Shown: positions 17,500 through 26,835 of the stretch, in pieces
How the letters are laid out: each line of letters starts with the position of its first letter
Numbering within the stretch: the first letter of the stretch is position 1
Assembly (NCBI GenBank): GCA_041669225.1
Contig: JBAYBO010000002.1
Coordinates: 1 to 43,056 of the forward strand
From: UBA1424 sp041669225
GTDB taxonomy: Bacteria > Bacillota_I > Bacilli_A > RFN20 > CAG-826
DNA: 43,056 nt
Reading direction: 5' to 3'
The notes under the pieces: generated by a model
Told to the model about the DNA's origin: nothing
What the model saw: the letters and a program-made list of their open reading frames with translations, nothing else
Database searches by the model: none
Translations under genes and position numbers: made by a program

Positions 17500-17515
17500 C
17501 TGAATATGCAATTTT

Positions 17516-17545
17516 AAAAAGGTGTCGTTAAACGATACCTTTTTA
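17516..17545 (+). terminator. Intrinsic terminator of nrnA
   Basis: AAAAAGGTGTCGT pairs with ACGATACCTTTTT (one G-U), with a TAA-type short loop and a T-rich tail. It separates nrnA from the dnaE operon. Confidence 0.9.
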
Positions 17546-17582
17546 TTTTAAATAACCTCTTCTTTTTGCTAAAATGTATTAT

Positions 17583-20500
17583 ATGAGTTTTATACCCTTA
17601 CACGTCCACACAGGCTATTCGTTTTTACAAAGCGGAATTACCATCGAAAACTATGTAAAGGCCCTCAAAAAGCGCGGATACAAAGGTTCTGGCATCACCG
17701 ATATTAACTCTTTGTCGGGTATTCCGCATTTTTATAAGGCACTAAAAAAAGAAAAACTCAATCCGTTAATAGGTCTTGACTTAGTCATCGATGATAATCT
17801 ATTGTCTTTTTTTGCTTTAAATGAAAAGGGCTATCAAAATCTTCTCAAGCTTCTTTTCTTAAAAAGAACACAAGAAAACATAAGTTATGAAGATATCGGT
17901 CATCACAAAGAAGGACTGGCAACTGTTTTATCAATAAATCATTCTCAACTTCGTTTGTTATTCGAAACTGAACGAGAACAAATTCCTCATCTTCTCCTTC
18001 CTATTTCTAACACTGGTGAATATTTTTATATCGGAATCGAATTTGCTGAATTTGAAGACGAATTGTTTATTGCCTATCTTCGCGAGTTCGCCAAGACCCA
18101 TGGTTATCAAACAATCGCCTTCCCATTTATTAAATATATCGACAAGAAAGATGCCATTGTTCTTGAAATCGCTAAAGCGATTCGCGATGATGGAGAACTC
18201 GAAATCAAAGAGCAAGAAGGTAGTGAATATTTACTAAACAATGAAGAAATATTGCGCTTATTCACCGAACAAGAAATCAATAACACGAGCGAACTCACCA
18301 GTCTTAATGCATTTCATTTCGAAGAAAAGCGTGGCCGTTTACTTCATTATCAAACAGGTAGCGAATTTACTAGCGATGCGTTTTTAAAAAACAAAGCTAT
18401 CGAAGGTTTGCAAAAGAAAATTGATAATCCGAGTAAAGAATATATGAATCGGCTGAACTACGAATTAGGTATCATCGCCAAAATGGGATATAGCGACTAC
18501 TTTTTAATCGTCGCCGACTATGTCGCTTTCGCTCATGACCACGATATTTCGGTCGGTCCTGGTCGAGGAAGTGCCGCCGGCTCGTTGGTTAGTTATGCGC
18601 TAGACATTGTCGCTTGTGATCCAATCAAACATCAGTTACTTTTTGAACGATTTTTAAATCCGGAAAGACAATCGATGCCAGATATCGATATTGATTTTTC
18701 TGATATTCGCCGCAGTGAGGTTATCAATTATCTACGAAATAAATACGGAAAAAACAAAGTTGCCAATATCATGACGATTCAAACAATCGGCGCCAAGCAA
18801 GCCTTACGCGATATCGGAAGAGTTTATAAAATTGAGACCAGAGAAATCGACATGATTTCAAAGTTAATAATTGACACGAACTCTTCACTACGTGAAAATT
18901 ACCGTAATAACCTGGCCTTTAAGAAACTTATCGATAGTGACAAGTATTATTTAAACATCGTCAGCCTCGCCGCTTTAATCGAAGGTTTACCCCGTCAGTC
19001 CGGACTCCATGCCGCTGGCATCATTTTAAACGATTCACCGCTTGAAGAGGCACTGCCGGTCAATGTCGACTTTAATGGTGATTACATTGCCGAGTATGAG
19101 ATGGGCTATCTAGAAGAGCAAGGTTTTTTGAAAATGGACATTCTTGGGCTTCGTAACTTATCAATTGTCGATGAATGCCTATCTTTAATTAAACAAAATC
19201 GCGGAGTTGAAATAACCTATCAAAGTATTCCGTTTGAGGATAAAAAGGCTATTCGTATCATCAAAGAAGGAAGAACAATGGGGCTTTTTCAACTCGAATC
19301 CTCGGGTATGAAAAAAGCCATCACAACTTTAGAACCAGAGAACTTCGAAGACATTGTCGCTCTTTTAGCATTGTTTAGACCCGGGCCTATGGATAATATT
19401 CCAAGTTACGCTCGTCGTAAAAACAAAAAAGAGAAGATAATTTACCCTTCAAAAGCATTGGAAGAAATATTGGCCCCAACCTATGGAATTATCGTTTATC
19501 AAGAACAGATAATGCAAATCGTTCGTAAGATGGCTAACTTCTCGTATGGTCAAGCCGATGTCTTCCGTCGCGCCATCTCGAAAAAGGATAGTGCTAAACT
19601 CGCGAGTCTAGAAACAAGTTTTGTTGCTAGTTCAATCGAAAATGGCTATGACAAGAGCGAAGCCAAATCGGTGTTTGATCTTATTAACAAATTTTCTGAT
19701 TACGGCTTTAACCGTAGCCACTCGCTTCCCTACGCCGTATTAGCCTGTCAGATGGCTTATCTCAAAACTTATTACGCGCCTGAATTTTATGCCGCGATTC
19801 TCGGTAACTCCTCTGGCAGTAACGATACTAAATTTAATGAAACATTAAATGAAGTCCGTAAGATGGGAATTAATATATTAAATCCCGACATTAATCGCTC
19901 CGGACAGACGTTTATCGTCAAAGATGGTGCTTTGATTTTCCCTTTATTTGCGATTAAAGGAATTCTCGGCGCTTTAGTCGACGCCATCATCAAAGAGCGC
20001 AACAATAATGGTCCGTTTAACGATTTCTTTGACTTTGTAGCGCGCATGATTAACTACAAAATCAACCAAAACCAGATTAGTAAATTAATCGATGCTGGAG
20101 CATTCGACAACTTCGCAGTTTCGAGATCATCTCTTCGCGCCACAATTAATAGTGCTTTACGCTATGGCTCAATGCTTTATTCAAAAGATGGGCAGATGAA
20201 CATCGATTTGCCCTTTTCAAGCAAACCACGCTTTAGCGAGGCCTTTGATGATCCTTTGGATAATCTTGATCGAGAATACGAGGCTTTAGGACTGATGATT
20301 TCTGGTTCGCCTTTAAAATACAAAAGCGAAGTCATAAAGAAATACCCGATTATCTCGATTAGTGACGCACGGGATAGTCAAAGTTCAACAATTCAAATCG
20401 TCGGTGTCATTCGCACCATAAAAATTATTAATACGCGAAATGGTATGCCTATGGCATTTATAAATATTTATGATGAAAGTGGCGATATCGATGTTACGAT

Positions 20501-20630
20501 CTTTTCAAAAACATACGCCTTAAGCTATGAACTTCTTCAAAAGAAAAATATCGTTCGCGTTATCGGTTACATGGACCGTAAACGAGAAAATGTCTTTATT
20601 GCCAACGACATATCCATGCTGGAGGACTAA
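17583..20630 (+). CDS. dnaE: DNA polymerase III alpha subunit, DnaE type
   Basis: DnaE is a C-family replicative polymerase. Domains in order: N-terminal PHP domain (about 1-230, starting MSFIPLHVHTGYS), polymerase core with GPGRGSAAGSLVSYALDIV and the catalytic PDIDIDFSD (Asp367, Asp369, Asp371), the fingers/beta-binding region, helix-hairpin-helix, and a C-terminal OB domain (IVGVIRTIKIINTRNG near 925). At 1015 residues it is on the short side of the family. In the PHP domain the usual TDHG-like element reads TDIN, so at least one metal ligand is lost. I chose the ATG at 17583, because the upstream ATG (17574) overlaps a TAAAAT box and family members begin MxFxxLHVH. No Shine-Dalgarno sequence is visible. 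polA follows two bases later. Confidence 0.96.
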   Translation: MSFIPLHVHTGYSFLQSGITIENYVKALKKRGYKGSGITDINSLSGIPHFYKALKKEKLNPLIGLDLVIDDNLLSFFALNEKGYQNLLKLLFLKRTQENISYEDIGHHKEGLATVLSINHSQLRLLFETEREQIPHLLLPISNTGEYFYIGIEFAEFEDELFIAYLREFAKTHGYQTIAFPFIKYIDKKDAIVLEIAKAIRDDGELEIKEQEGSEYLLNNEEILRLFTEQEINNTSELTSLNAFHFEEKRGRLLHYQTGSEFTSDAFLKNKAIEGLQKKIDNPSKEYMNRLNYELGIIAKMGYSDYFLIVADYVAFAHDHDISVGPGRGSAAGSLVSYALDIVACDPIKHQLLFERFLNPERQSMPDIDIDFSDIRRSEVINYLRNKYGKNKVANIMTIQTIGAKQALRDIGRVYKIETREIDMISKLIIDTNSSLRENYRNNLAFKKLIDSDKYYLNIVSLAALIEGLPRQSGLHAAGIILNDSPLEEALPVNVDFNGDYIAEYEMGYLEEQGFLKMDILGLRNLSIVDECLSLIKQNRGVEITYQSIPFEDKKAIRIIKEGRTMGLFQLESSGMKKAITTLEPENFEDIVALLALFRPGPMDNIPSYARRKNKKEKIIYPSKALEEILAPTYGIIVYQEQIMQIVRKMANFSYGQADVFRRAISKKDSAKLASLETSFVASSIENGYDKSEAKSVFDLINKFSDYGFNRSHSLPYAVLACQMAYLKTYYAPEFYAAILGNSSGSNDTKFNETLNEVRKMGINILNPDINRSGQTFIVKDGALIFPLFAIKGILGALVDAIIKERNNNGPFNDFFDFVARMINYKINQNQISKLIDAGAFDNFAVSRSSLRATINSALRYGSMLYSKDGQMNIDLPFSSKPRFSEAFDDPLDNLDREYEALGLMISGSPLKYKSEVIKKYPIISISDARDSQSSTIQIVGVIRTIKIINTRNGMPMAFINIYDESGDIDVTIFSKTYALSYELLQKKNIVRVIGYMDRKRENVFIANDISMLED

Positions 20631-20632
20631 GA

Positions 20633-23227
20633 ATGTCAAAAGTATACGTAATTGATGGTAACTCTTTGCTCTTTCGCGCCTATTACGCCACCGCCTATGG
20701 GCCCAATGCGAAAGTTATGCGCACCAAAGATGGCATTCCGACCAATGCATTATTTGCATTTGGCAACATGATTAATAAAATTATTTCCTCGTTTAAAGGG
20801 GGGGAGCATATTATCGTTGGCTTTGATGTTGGCAAGAAAACTTTTCGCAACGATGAATACGAACAATATAAAGCTAATCGCAAGCCAACGGATGACGATT
20901 TAATCGTGCAGATGCCACTAGCTCGCGAACTGCTAATATCACTTGGGATTTATGTCTACGAAGAAGAAGGATACGAAGCCGATGACATATGCGGAACCTT
21001 TGCTAAACTTGCCAGCAAAGCCGGACACCAAGTTATCGTCTATACTTCAGACCGAGATTTCTTGCAGCTGATCGATCACAATATCGCCATTCACATTTTA
21101 AAAACGGGCTTATCAAACATCATGGTGATGAACGAAGTGACAATGCCCCAAGAATTTGGCATTACTCCGAATCAAATACCTGACTATAAGGGACTTCGTG
21201 GCGACGCCAGTGATAATTTGCCAGGAATCCCTGGAATCGGTGAAAAAACAGCAATTAAACTATTGCAAGAATATGGGACGTTCGACAAAATTTTGGATGA
21301 AGCAAAAAACATCAAAGGCAAAGTCGGTGAAAACATTCTTGAGTTTCAAAAAATTGGGAAATTATCAAAGCGTCTCGCGACGATAAAAACCGATATCGAG
21401 TTGCCTTTTTCGTTAGAGGATACTTTGTATCGGGGCTATGTTTTTGAACGAGTTAATGAGTTTGGACAACGCTATGAACTCAAACAACTACTCAACCGGC
21501 TGCCGAGTAATTGTAAAGTCGAATCCGAACGCGATGTCAAAATTGAATATAAAAAAATATCTTCATTAGAAGAAATTAACCTCGGTAGCAAAATTTCGCT
21601 GTTTATTGATATGAAAGAAGATAATTATTTTAAAACGGCGATTTTAGGACTCGCTATTAGCGACGGCGTAAATCACTACTATGTTAGTCATGATGACATT
21701 ATAAAGGATAGCAAAATTAAGAAAATACTCGAAGACGAGGAAATTAGTAAGTCGTGTTTTGATATTAAAGCCACCACCGTCGCTCTTTCTCGCCTCGACA
21801 TTACTTTACGTGGCGGTGACTTTGATTTACTGCTGGCTGCCTATTTGCTTGACTCCTCGCTCAAAAATAATGTTGATTCAATTCTTAATTATTTTGGAGT
21901 TGACGCCCACGGAAAAGATGATCAAACCTTATCGCTTTTTGATGAATCTAACCCATTAAGAACAGCAAAAGTAGCATATTTAACTTTAAAGTTAAAACCA
22001 CGTGTTATCGAGGAATTAAAAAAACATCAGGCCTTAAAGCTTTATCAAGATATTGAAATGCCCCTTGCCCTCGTTTTGGCCAAGATGGAAATTGAAGGTT
22101 TTCCCCTCGATGCCGATACCCTCAATATGATTGGAGAGAACTATAGAGAAAGCATTAATACTCTAATTAGAGAAATATACGATTTGGCCGGAGAAGAATT
22201 TAATATTAACTCCCCAAAACAAGTCGGCGAGATACTCTTTAACAAACTCGCGCTTCCCGGTAATCGTAAAGATTCGACTTCTATCGATACTTTAAAGAAA
22301 TTGACGGATTCCCATCCAATCGTCACCAAGATACTCGAATATCGAAAATATGCAAAGCTCCTTTCGACTTATATCGACGGTCTAGTTGTTCACATCCATG
22401 CTGACGGATTGCTCCACGCTATCTTTAATCAGGCTTTGACAACGACCGGTCGTCTATCATCCAGCGAGCCCAACTTGCAAAACATTTCGATTCGCGACGA
22501 AGAAGGACGAATGATTCGCCAAGCTTTTTATTATCCTGATAAGAATTATCAGATTCTTTCGCTGGACTACTCGCAAATCGAACTTCGGATTTTAGCTTCT
22601 TTAAGTAAATGTCAATCATTCATCAACGTCTTTAACCACGATGAGGATGTTCATGCCGCTACCGCCAAAGCTATCTTCGGTAGCACCGATGATAATGCCA
22701 GACGCAAAGCCAAAGCCGTTAATTTTGGTATTATCTATGGCATTTCGGATTGGGGTTTAGCCGAACAACTCGAAATTCCTCCCAAAGAAGCCAAAACAAT
22801 CATCGATGCTTTCTTTAAAACATATCCTGAAGTCAGTGAGTATTTGCAGGAAGTCGTCAACCAAGCTTTTAAAGACGGCTATGTTTCGACTCTTTTTGGC
22901 CGCCGCCGCTATCTACGCGAGCTTTATGATAGCAATTATCAAGTTCGTGAGTTTGCCCGCCGTGCCGCGATGAATGCGCCGATTCAGGGTACAGCTGCCG
23001 ATTTAATCAAGTTGGCCATGGTCAAAGTGCAAGCTATGCTCGAAAAAAATAATTTTAGGACACGCCTCGTTTTACAAATTCATGATGAATTACTTTTCAA
23101 AGTTCATGTTAATGAAATCGAAATAGTGCGAGACAAAATAAGCGAAATTATGGAAAACGTCATCACCCTTGATGTTAAATTAAAAGTGGACGGCGGAGTC
23201 GGCAAATCATGGTATGAAGCCAAGTAA
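20633..23227 (+). CDS. polA: DNA polymerase I
   Basis: Pol I fills gaps and removes RNA primers. The 864-residue protein has the 5'-3' exonuclease domain (about 1-295; VIDGNSLLFRAYYA, YEADDICGT, GLRGDASDNLPGIPGIGEKTA), a degenerate 3'-5' exonuclease-like domain (about 305-460), and the family A polymerase domain with motif A LDYSQIELRILASL (Asp645), motif B RRKAKAVNFGIIYG (about 690-703) and motif C LQIHDELLF (Asp818). The proofreading motif DxE is replaced by FIDMKEDNYF, much as in Bacillus/Geobacillus Pol I, so proofreading is probably absent. It is the second gene of dnaE-polA-mutM::coaE. Confidence 0.98.
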   Translation: MSKVYVIDGNSLLFRAYYATAYGPNAKVMRTKDGIPTNALFAFGNMINKIISSFKGGEHIIVGFDVGKKTFRNDEYEQYKANRKPTDDDLIVQMPLARELLISLGIYVYEEEGYEADDICGTFAKLASKAGHQVIVYTSDRDFLQLIDHNIAIHILKTGLSNIMVMNEVTMPQEFGITPNQIPDYKGLRGDASDNLPGIPGIGEKTAIKLLQEYGTFDKILDEAKNIKGKVGENILEFQKIGKLSKRLATIKTDIELPFSLEDTLYRGYVFERVNEFGQRYELKQLLNRLPSNCKVESERDVKIEYKKISSLEEINLGSKISLFIDMKEDNYFKTAILGLAISDGVNHYYVSHDDIIKDSKIKKILEDEEISKSCFDIKATTVALSRLDITLRGGDFDLLLAAYLLDSSLKNNVDSILNYFGVDAHGKDDQTLSLFDESNPLRTAKVAYLTLKLKPRVIEELKKHQALKLYQDIEMPLALVLAKMEIEGFPLDADTLNMIGENYRESINTLIREIYDLAGEEFNINSPKQVGEILFNKLALPGNRKDSTSIDTLKKLTDSHPIVTKILEYRKYAKLLSTYIDGLVVHIHADGLLHAIFNQALTTTGRLSSSEPNLQNISIRDEEGRMIRQAFYYPDKNYQILSLDYSQIELRILASLSKCQSFINVFNHDEDVHAATAKAIFGSTDDNARRKAKAVNFGIIYGISDWGLAEQLEIPPKEAKTIIDAFFKTYPEVSEYLQEVVNQAFKDGYVSTLFGRRRYLRELYDSNYQVREFARRAAMNAPIQGTAADLIKLAMVKVQAMLEKNNFRTRLVLQIHDELLFKVHVNEIEIVRDKISEIMENVITLDVKLKVDGGVGKSWYEAK

Positions 23228-23238
23228 AGGATAATCAT

Positions 23239-24633
23239 ATGCCTGAATTACCTGAAGTAGAAACAATCAAAAACATCCTCGCTCAATTCGTGATTGGTAA
23301 AACGATCAAAGACATAAAAGTATTTAATACCAACACCATCGAAGGCGATTACCTTGCTTTTATCGAGCAGTTAAAAGGCAAGACCATCAGCGAACTTTCT
23401 CGCGTTGGCAAATTTATAATCTTTCATTTTAATGAAAGTATCGTTTTGTTATCCCATCTCCGTATGGAGGGGAAATACTTTTACCACGATTACGCACTTG
23501 ATACTTTCGAAAAACACGCGTGTGTCGTTTTTTTCTTCACTGATAACACTGTTTTAGAATATAACGACACGAGAAAATTTGGCTTGATGCAAATTGTTCA
23601 ATCTTCGGTTTATCTAAGCGTCCTTCCTTTATCGAAACTTGGACCCGAACCCTTTGATGTTAAAGATATAAAATCTCTTCATCAGAAACTTAGTAAAAAA
23701 TCTATTCCAATTAAAGCTGTTTTACTTGATCAGACGTTTCTCGCCGGATTAGGCAACATTTATGTTGATGAAGTGCTATATCTAACAAAAATCCATCCGG
23801 AAACACCTGCTAATCGGATCAGCAAAGCACAGTTAAAAAATATTATTGAAGCCAGTGTCCAGGTACTCAACGTGGCAATTCAAAGTGGTGGCTCGACAAT
23901 TCGCAGTTATCATCCCAGCCAAGGCATCGATGGCGGTTTTCAGAATAAACTTAACGCCTATGGAAAAGAAAATTTGCCTTGCCAGCGTTGCAACCATCCG
24001 CTAAGAAAGATTTTCGTCGGTGGGCGGGGCACGACTTTTTGTCCTAAATGCCAAAAAAACCCTGCTCTTCCTTATGTTGTCGGCATCACGGGACCAATCG
24101 GCTCCGGTAAATCTTCGGTCTTAGATTATTTTAAAGCAAACGGCTATTTAACTTTAAGCGGGGATGACATTGTCAAAAACCTTTATCTTGATACAACAGT
24201 TCGAGATTTAGTCATTAAACTATTTGGCGAACACGTAATTTCAGACGACGGAACGATTAATAAGAGATTTATTATCGAAACAATCATTAATGATGAGAAC
24301 AAAAAAAGACGACTGGAAAAAATATTCCATCCGCGCGTTGAAAAAGTTATTTCGGAAACGATTAGTCAAACGAAAAGCACAAGAATCGCTTTCGAAATGC
24401 CTCTCCTTTTTGAATCTAAACTCGATGATTATTGCGATGAAACTATTTATATTGATATTAATATCGAAACGCAACAAATGCGCCTTTTAAAACGCAATCT
24501 TCCACTACAAACGTTGCTTGCCTTAAATACTGGCTTTGACTCACGGCGTAATAAAGAAAAGGCGACATATGTCATTGACAATTCGTCGACTTTACAAAAA
24601 TTACACGAACAATTAAAGAAGTTGGTTCATTAA
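23239..24633 (+). CDS. mutM-coaE: Fused formamidopyrimidine-DNA glycosylase / dephospho-CoA kinase
   Basis: One uninterrupted 464-codon frame encodes two enzymes. Residues 1 to about 273 are MutM/Fpg, which excises oxidised purines: MPELPEVET with catalytic Pro2 and Glu3, RVGKF with the conserved Lys, DQTFLAGLGNIYVDEVL, GGSTIRSYH and a zinc finger Cys248-Cys251-Cys268-Cys271. Residues about 279-464 are CoaE, which phosphorylates dephospho-CoA in the last step of CoA synthesis: P-loop GPIGSGKS (285-292), GDDIVKN, FHPRVE, MPLLFES and a C-terminal ATYVIDNSS. Only about six residues separate the zinc finger from the kinase, so there is no real linker. In Bacillus the two are adjacent separate genes after polA; here the stop and start have been lost. 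It ends by convergent 4-bp overlap with dnaI. Confidence 0.95.
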   Translation: MPELPEVETIKNILAQFVIGKTIKDIKVFNTNTIEGDYLAFIEQLKGKTISELSRVGKFIIFHFNESIVLLSHLRMEGKYFYHDYALDTFEKHACVVFFFTDNTVLEYNDTRKFGLMQIVQSSVYLSVLPLSKLGPEPFDVKDIKSLHQKLSKKSIPIKAVLLDQTFLAGLGNIYVDEVLYLTKIHPETPANRISKAQLKNIIEASVQVLNVAIQSGGSTIRSYHPSQGIDGGFQNKLNAYGKENLPCQRCNHPLRKIFVGGRGTTFCPKCQKNPALPYVVGITGPIGSGKSSVLDYFKANGYLTLSGDDIVKNLYLDTTVRDLVIKLFGEHVISDDGTINKRFIIETIINDENKKRRLEKIFHPRVEKVISETISQTKSTRIAFEMPLLFESKLDDYCDETIYIDINIETQQMRLLKRNLPLQTLLALNTGFDSRRNKEKATYVIDNSSTLQKLHEQLKKLVH

Positions 24634-25526
24634 TAAACGGATAATCCACTTAAATCAAACTCTTCTTCGGCCATCTCTTTCAAGAGACGAGTCAGCTGTT
24701 TGGCGCGAATCGCGCCGGCTTTGCTCGTTTCATATAGTTGGCCGATTTCATTGATTGAAAAATCACTAGTGAAAAAAGTTAGTCTTTGATTTTTGGCCCG
24801 TTCAATTAAAATCGGAAGGACAATGGTATCGCGGATAAAGTCATTTTTGTATTCGTTACCGAAATCATCCAATATGAGTAAGGGAATATTCGATAGTTCG
24901 ACGATTTTCTTAGCAAATTCTGCTTTATCCGAAAATGATAAATCATTAATTTCTTTAATGCGGTTGGCGGAATTAATAAAAGCAGCCGAAGATCTCATCG
25001 CGGCGATAAAATCATTAACTAAGGTCGCCATTAAAAACGACTTGCCGACGCGATGACCGCCGCGGGTATATATCCAACGGGTAGAATTGCCTTGTAAAAT
25101 TTGACTAAATAGTCTGATAATCCGATTTCTTTCGGATGTTTTATCAAGCGTTTTAAGCGAGGCCTCTTTCCACTCTTCGGGAAAGTCGGCATATATGTAT
25201 TTACTATCAATTTCGATACGCTTAAGAATTTTATGACAAGGCGTAAACGATCTTTCAATAATTCCATCATCATTCACTAATCGCATTTGTAAATGAGGTG
25301 TCGCTTTGCGACAATTGTCCACTCCCGGGCATTTACGGCAATAATCAAAATCTTCCTTAAAGGCGATGAATTTCGAAATGTTTTCACGAACCATCTTTAA
25401 AGTTGGATTGACAGTTTGCTTAATAACTTCGTAAACTTCAACGTCTTTACGCAATTCGTCAACCATTTGTTCGATGTAAGTATCGAGTTCCGTTTTATCA
25501 AAAAACGGTACTTTAATTTTGTCCAT
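24630..25526 (-). CDS. dnaI: Primosomal protein DnaI (helicase loader)
   Basis: DnaI is the AAA+ ATPase that loads the replicative helicase in Firmicutes. The N-terminal helicase-binding region has the zinc-binding cluster Cys63, Cys66, Cys72 and Cys97 (CRKCPGVDNC, TPCHK). The AAA+ core has Walker A GGHRVGKS (156-163), Walker B LLILDDFGNE (about 214-223), sensor I TFFTSDFS (about 251-258) and a C-terminal arginine-rich end (TRLLKEMAEE). The 298-residue length is typical. It follows dnaB after three bases, as in Bacillus, but the pair is inverted relative to polA-mutM and no nrdR is present. Its stop codon overlaps that of the convergent mutM-coaE gene. Confidence 0.95.
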   Translation of the reverse strand: MDKIKVPFFDKTELDTYIEQMVDELRKDVEVYEVIKQTVNPTLKMVRENISKFIAFKEDFDYCRKCPGVDNCRKATPHLQMRLVNDDGIIERSFTPCHKILKRIEIDSKYIYADFPEEWKEASLKTLDKTSERNRIIRLFSQILQGNSTRWIYTRGGHRVGKSFLMATLVNDFIAAMRSSAAFINSANRIKEINDLSFSDKAEFAKKIVELSNIPLLILDDFGNEYKNDFIRDTIVLPILIERAKNQRLTFFTSDFSINEIGQLYETSKAGAIRAKQLTRLLKEMAEEEFDLSGLSVY

Positions 25527-25529
25527 ATG

Positions 25530-26783
25530 TTAATCCTTTTTGGCTTCAATCGAGGCCAGTATGTTTTCTAACTCTTCGTCGCTAACTTCCTCTTCTTTTA
25601 TTTTATCATTAGCTGCTTTAGTTTTTGCTATTTGTGGCTTATTTGTTTTCCAAGCCGTATTAATTTTAATCAAATAATTCATCGTGTCAATCGCGGTCGT
25701 AACGTTCTCACGAGCGAGAGAAGACGCGATTTTTTCGGTATATCGTCTGGATAATATATTATTATTTTTGGCCAAAACATAATCGACAAGAGCATTAATA
25801 ACGCCATGAGAAAACCCTAAATTTTTCGATAAATCATCAACAATATCTAAATCAGCGCGACTCGGCGCGGTATTATTTTGTTTAATCCGCAAATATTCAC
25901 CGGGCGCCATCGCGTCCATGAGTTTAATTTTGCTGGCGAGTTCGCTATCGCTAGTGACCTTGCTATTTTCAGCTTTGCTTTTGCGATGAAAGAAGGGAAA
26001 TTTAACTTCTTCTTTAGCGCGGTCGGAAACGCGTTGAAAATTGATACGTTGATTCTTGTTATCAGGATCATAGGCATCGACGACAATGTCTGCCATCGTC
26101 AGTTCATCTAGAGAGAAGAGTGCCGCTAAGCGTTCGAGTTCCTTAAGATCATTTTTAGCAAAGATATCACGCTTGATTTGACCGTTTTTATCAAGAGCAT
26201 CAAAAAAGGCATCGAAATCAAACGAAGTGTCGACACGACCGGATTTTCTTCCTTTAACATCGACTTTTAAGTCCTTGCGAAAAGCCGGATTATCAAAATC
26301 AGGATTAAACGTTTCGACAAATGACGACGTAATATCGTCAAAACCTTTGGTTGTAAAGTCAACCTTATAAGACATCGCTAAGCGTTTAGCTTCTTTTTCG
26401 CCAACATATTTAATTAGCAATCCTTTGAAAAGAACATCATCAAAAAAGTCACGAGGAGATTTTGGCGCATACAAGACATAGATATAGTAACGAATTCCGC
26501 TTTCTTCTTTAAAGAAGGTGCGAATCAAACCAACTGCCTCTAAAGCTCTACGAGCCGTGAAAAATTCGCCCGCGGAAATCTGCATCTTGTCGAAAAGATG
26601 CGCATGATCGAATGTGTCGATTTCTAAAGCCTTCATCTTCTCGTAAAAAAGAGAAAAAAATATAGCGACGCTCTTATGACCGATTAAAGGTTGATAAAGT
26701 TCATTCAAAACTTCGCAATCGATATTGCTAATTAACGAAGCAAACCTCGTCTCGTAGTAATCTTTTTCGCTAATGTAATCCAT
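25530..26783 (-). CDS. dnaB: Replication initiation and membrane attachment protein DnaB (Firmicutes type)
   Basis: This is the Firmicutes primosomal DnaB (not the DnaB helicase), which acts with DnaD and DnaI at oriC and restart sites. The 417-residue protein begins with a winged-helix region typical of the family (LNELYQPLIGHKSVAIFFSL, RRALEAVGLIRTFF) and has a C-terminal DnaD-like helical domain (around INALVDYVLAKNN and YTEKIASSLARENV) after a charged linker. Pairing with dnaI in the same transcript supports the call. The acidic tail ends in a Lys/Glu-rich segment. A TATAAT box lies 24 bases upstream of the ATG. Confidence 0.9.
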   Translation of the reverse strand: MDYISEKDYYETRFASLISNIDCEVLNELYQPLIGHKSVAIFFSLFYEKMKALEIDTFDHAHLFDKMQISAGEFFTARRALEAVGLIRTFFKEESGIRYYIYVLYAPKSPRDFFDDVLFKGLLIKYVGEKEAKRLAMSYKVDFTTKGFDDITSSFVETFNPDFDNPAFRKDLKVDVKGRKSGRVDTSFDFDAFFDALDKNGQIKRDIFAKNDLKELERLAALFSLDELTMADIVVDAYDPDNKNQRINFQRVSDRAKEEVKFPFFHRKSKAENSKVTSDSELASKIKLMDAMAPGEYLRIKQNNTAPSRADLDIVDDLSKNLGFSHGVINALVDYVLAKNNNILSRRYTEKIASSLARENVTTAIDTMNYLIKINTAWKTNKPQIAKTKAANDKIKEEEVSDEELENILASIEAKKD

Positions 26784-26806
26784 AACTTTTGCCTGACATG
26801 CTACAA

Positions 26807-26812
26807 ATTATA
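26807..26812 (-). promoter_or_regulatory. -10 box for dnaB-dnaI
   Basis: A perfect TATAAT on the minus strand lies 24 bp upstream of the dnaB ATG. The -35 region (TTTCTC at 17 bp) is poor. Confidence 0.5.
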
Positions 26813-26835
26813 ACATAAATAAATACTTTGAGAAA

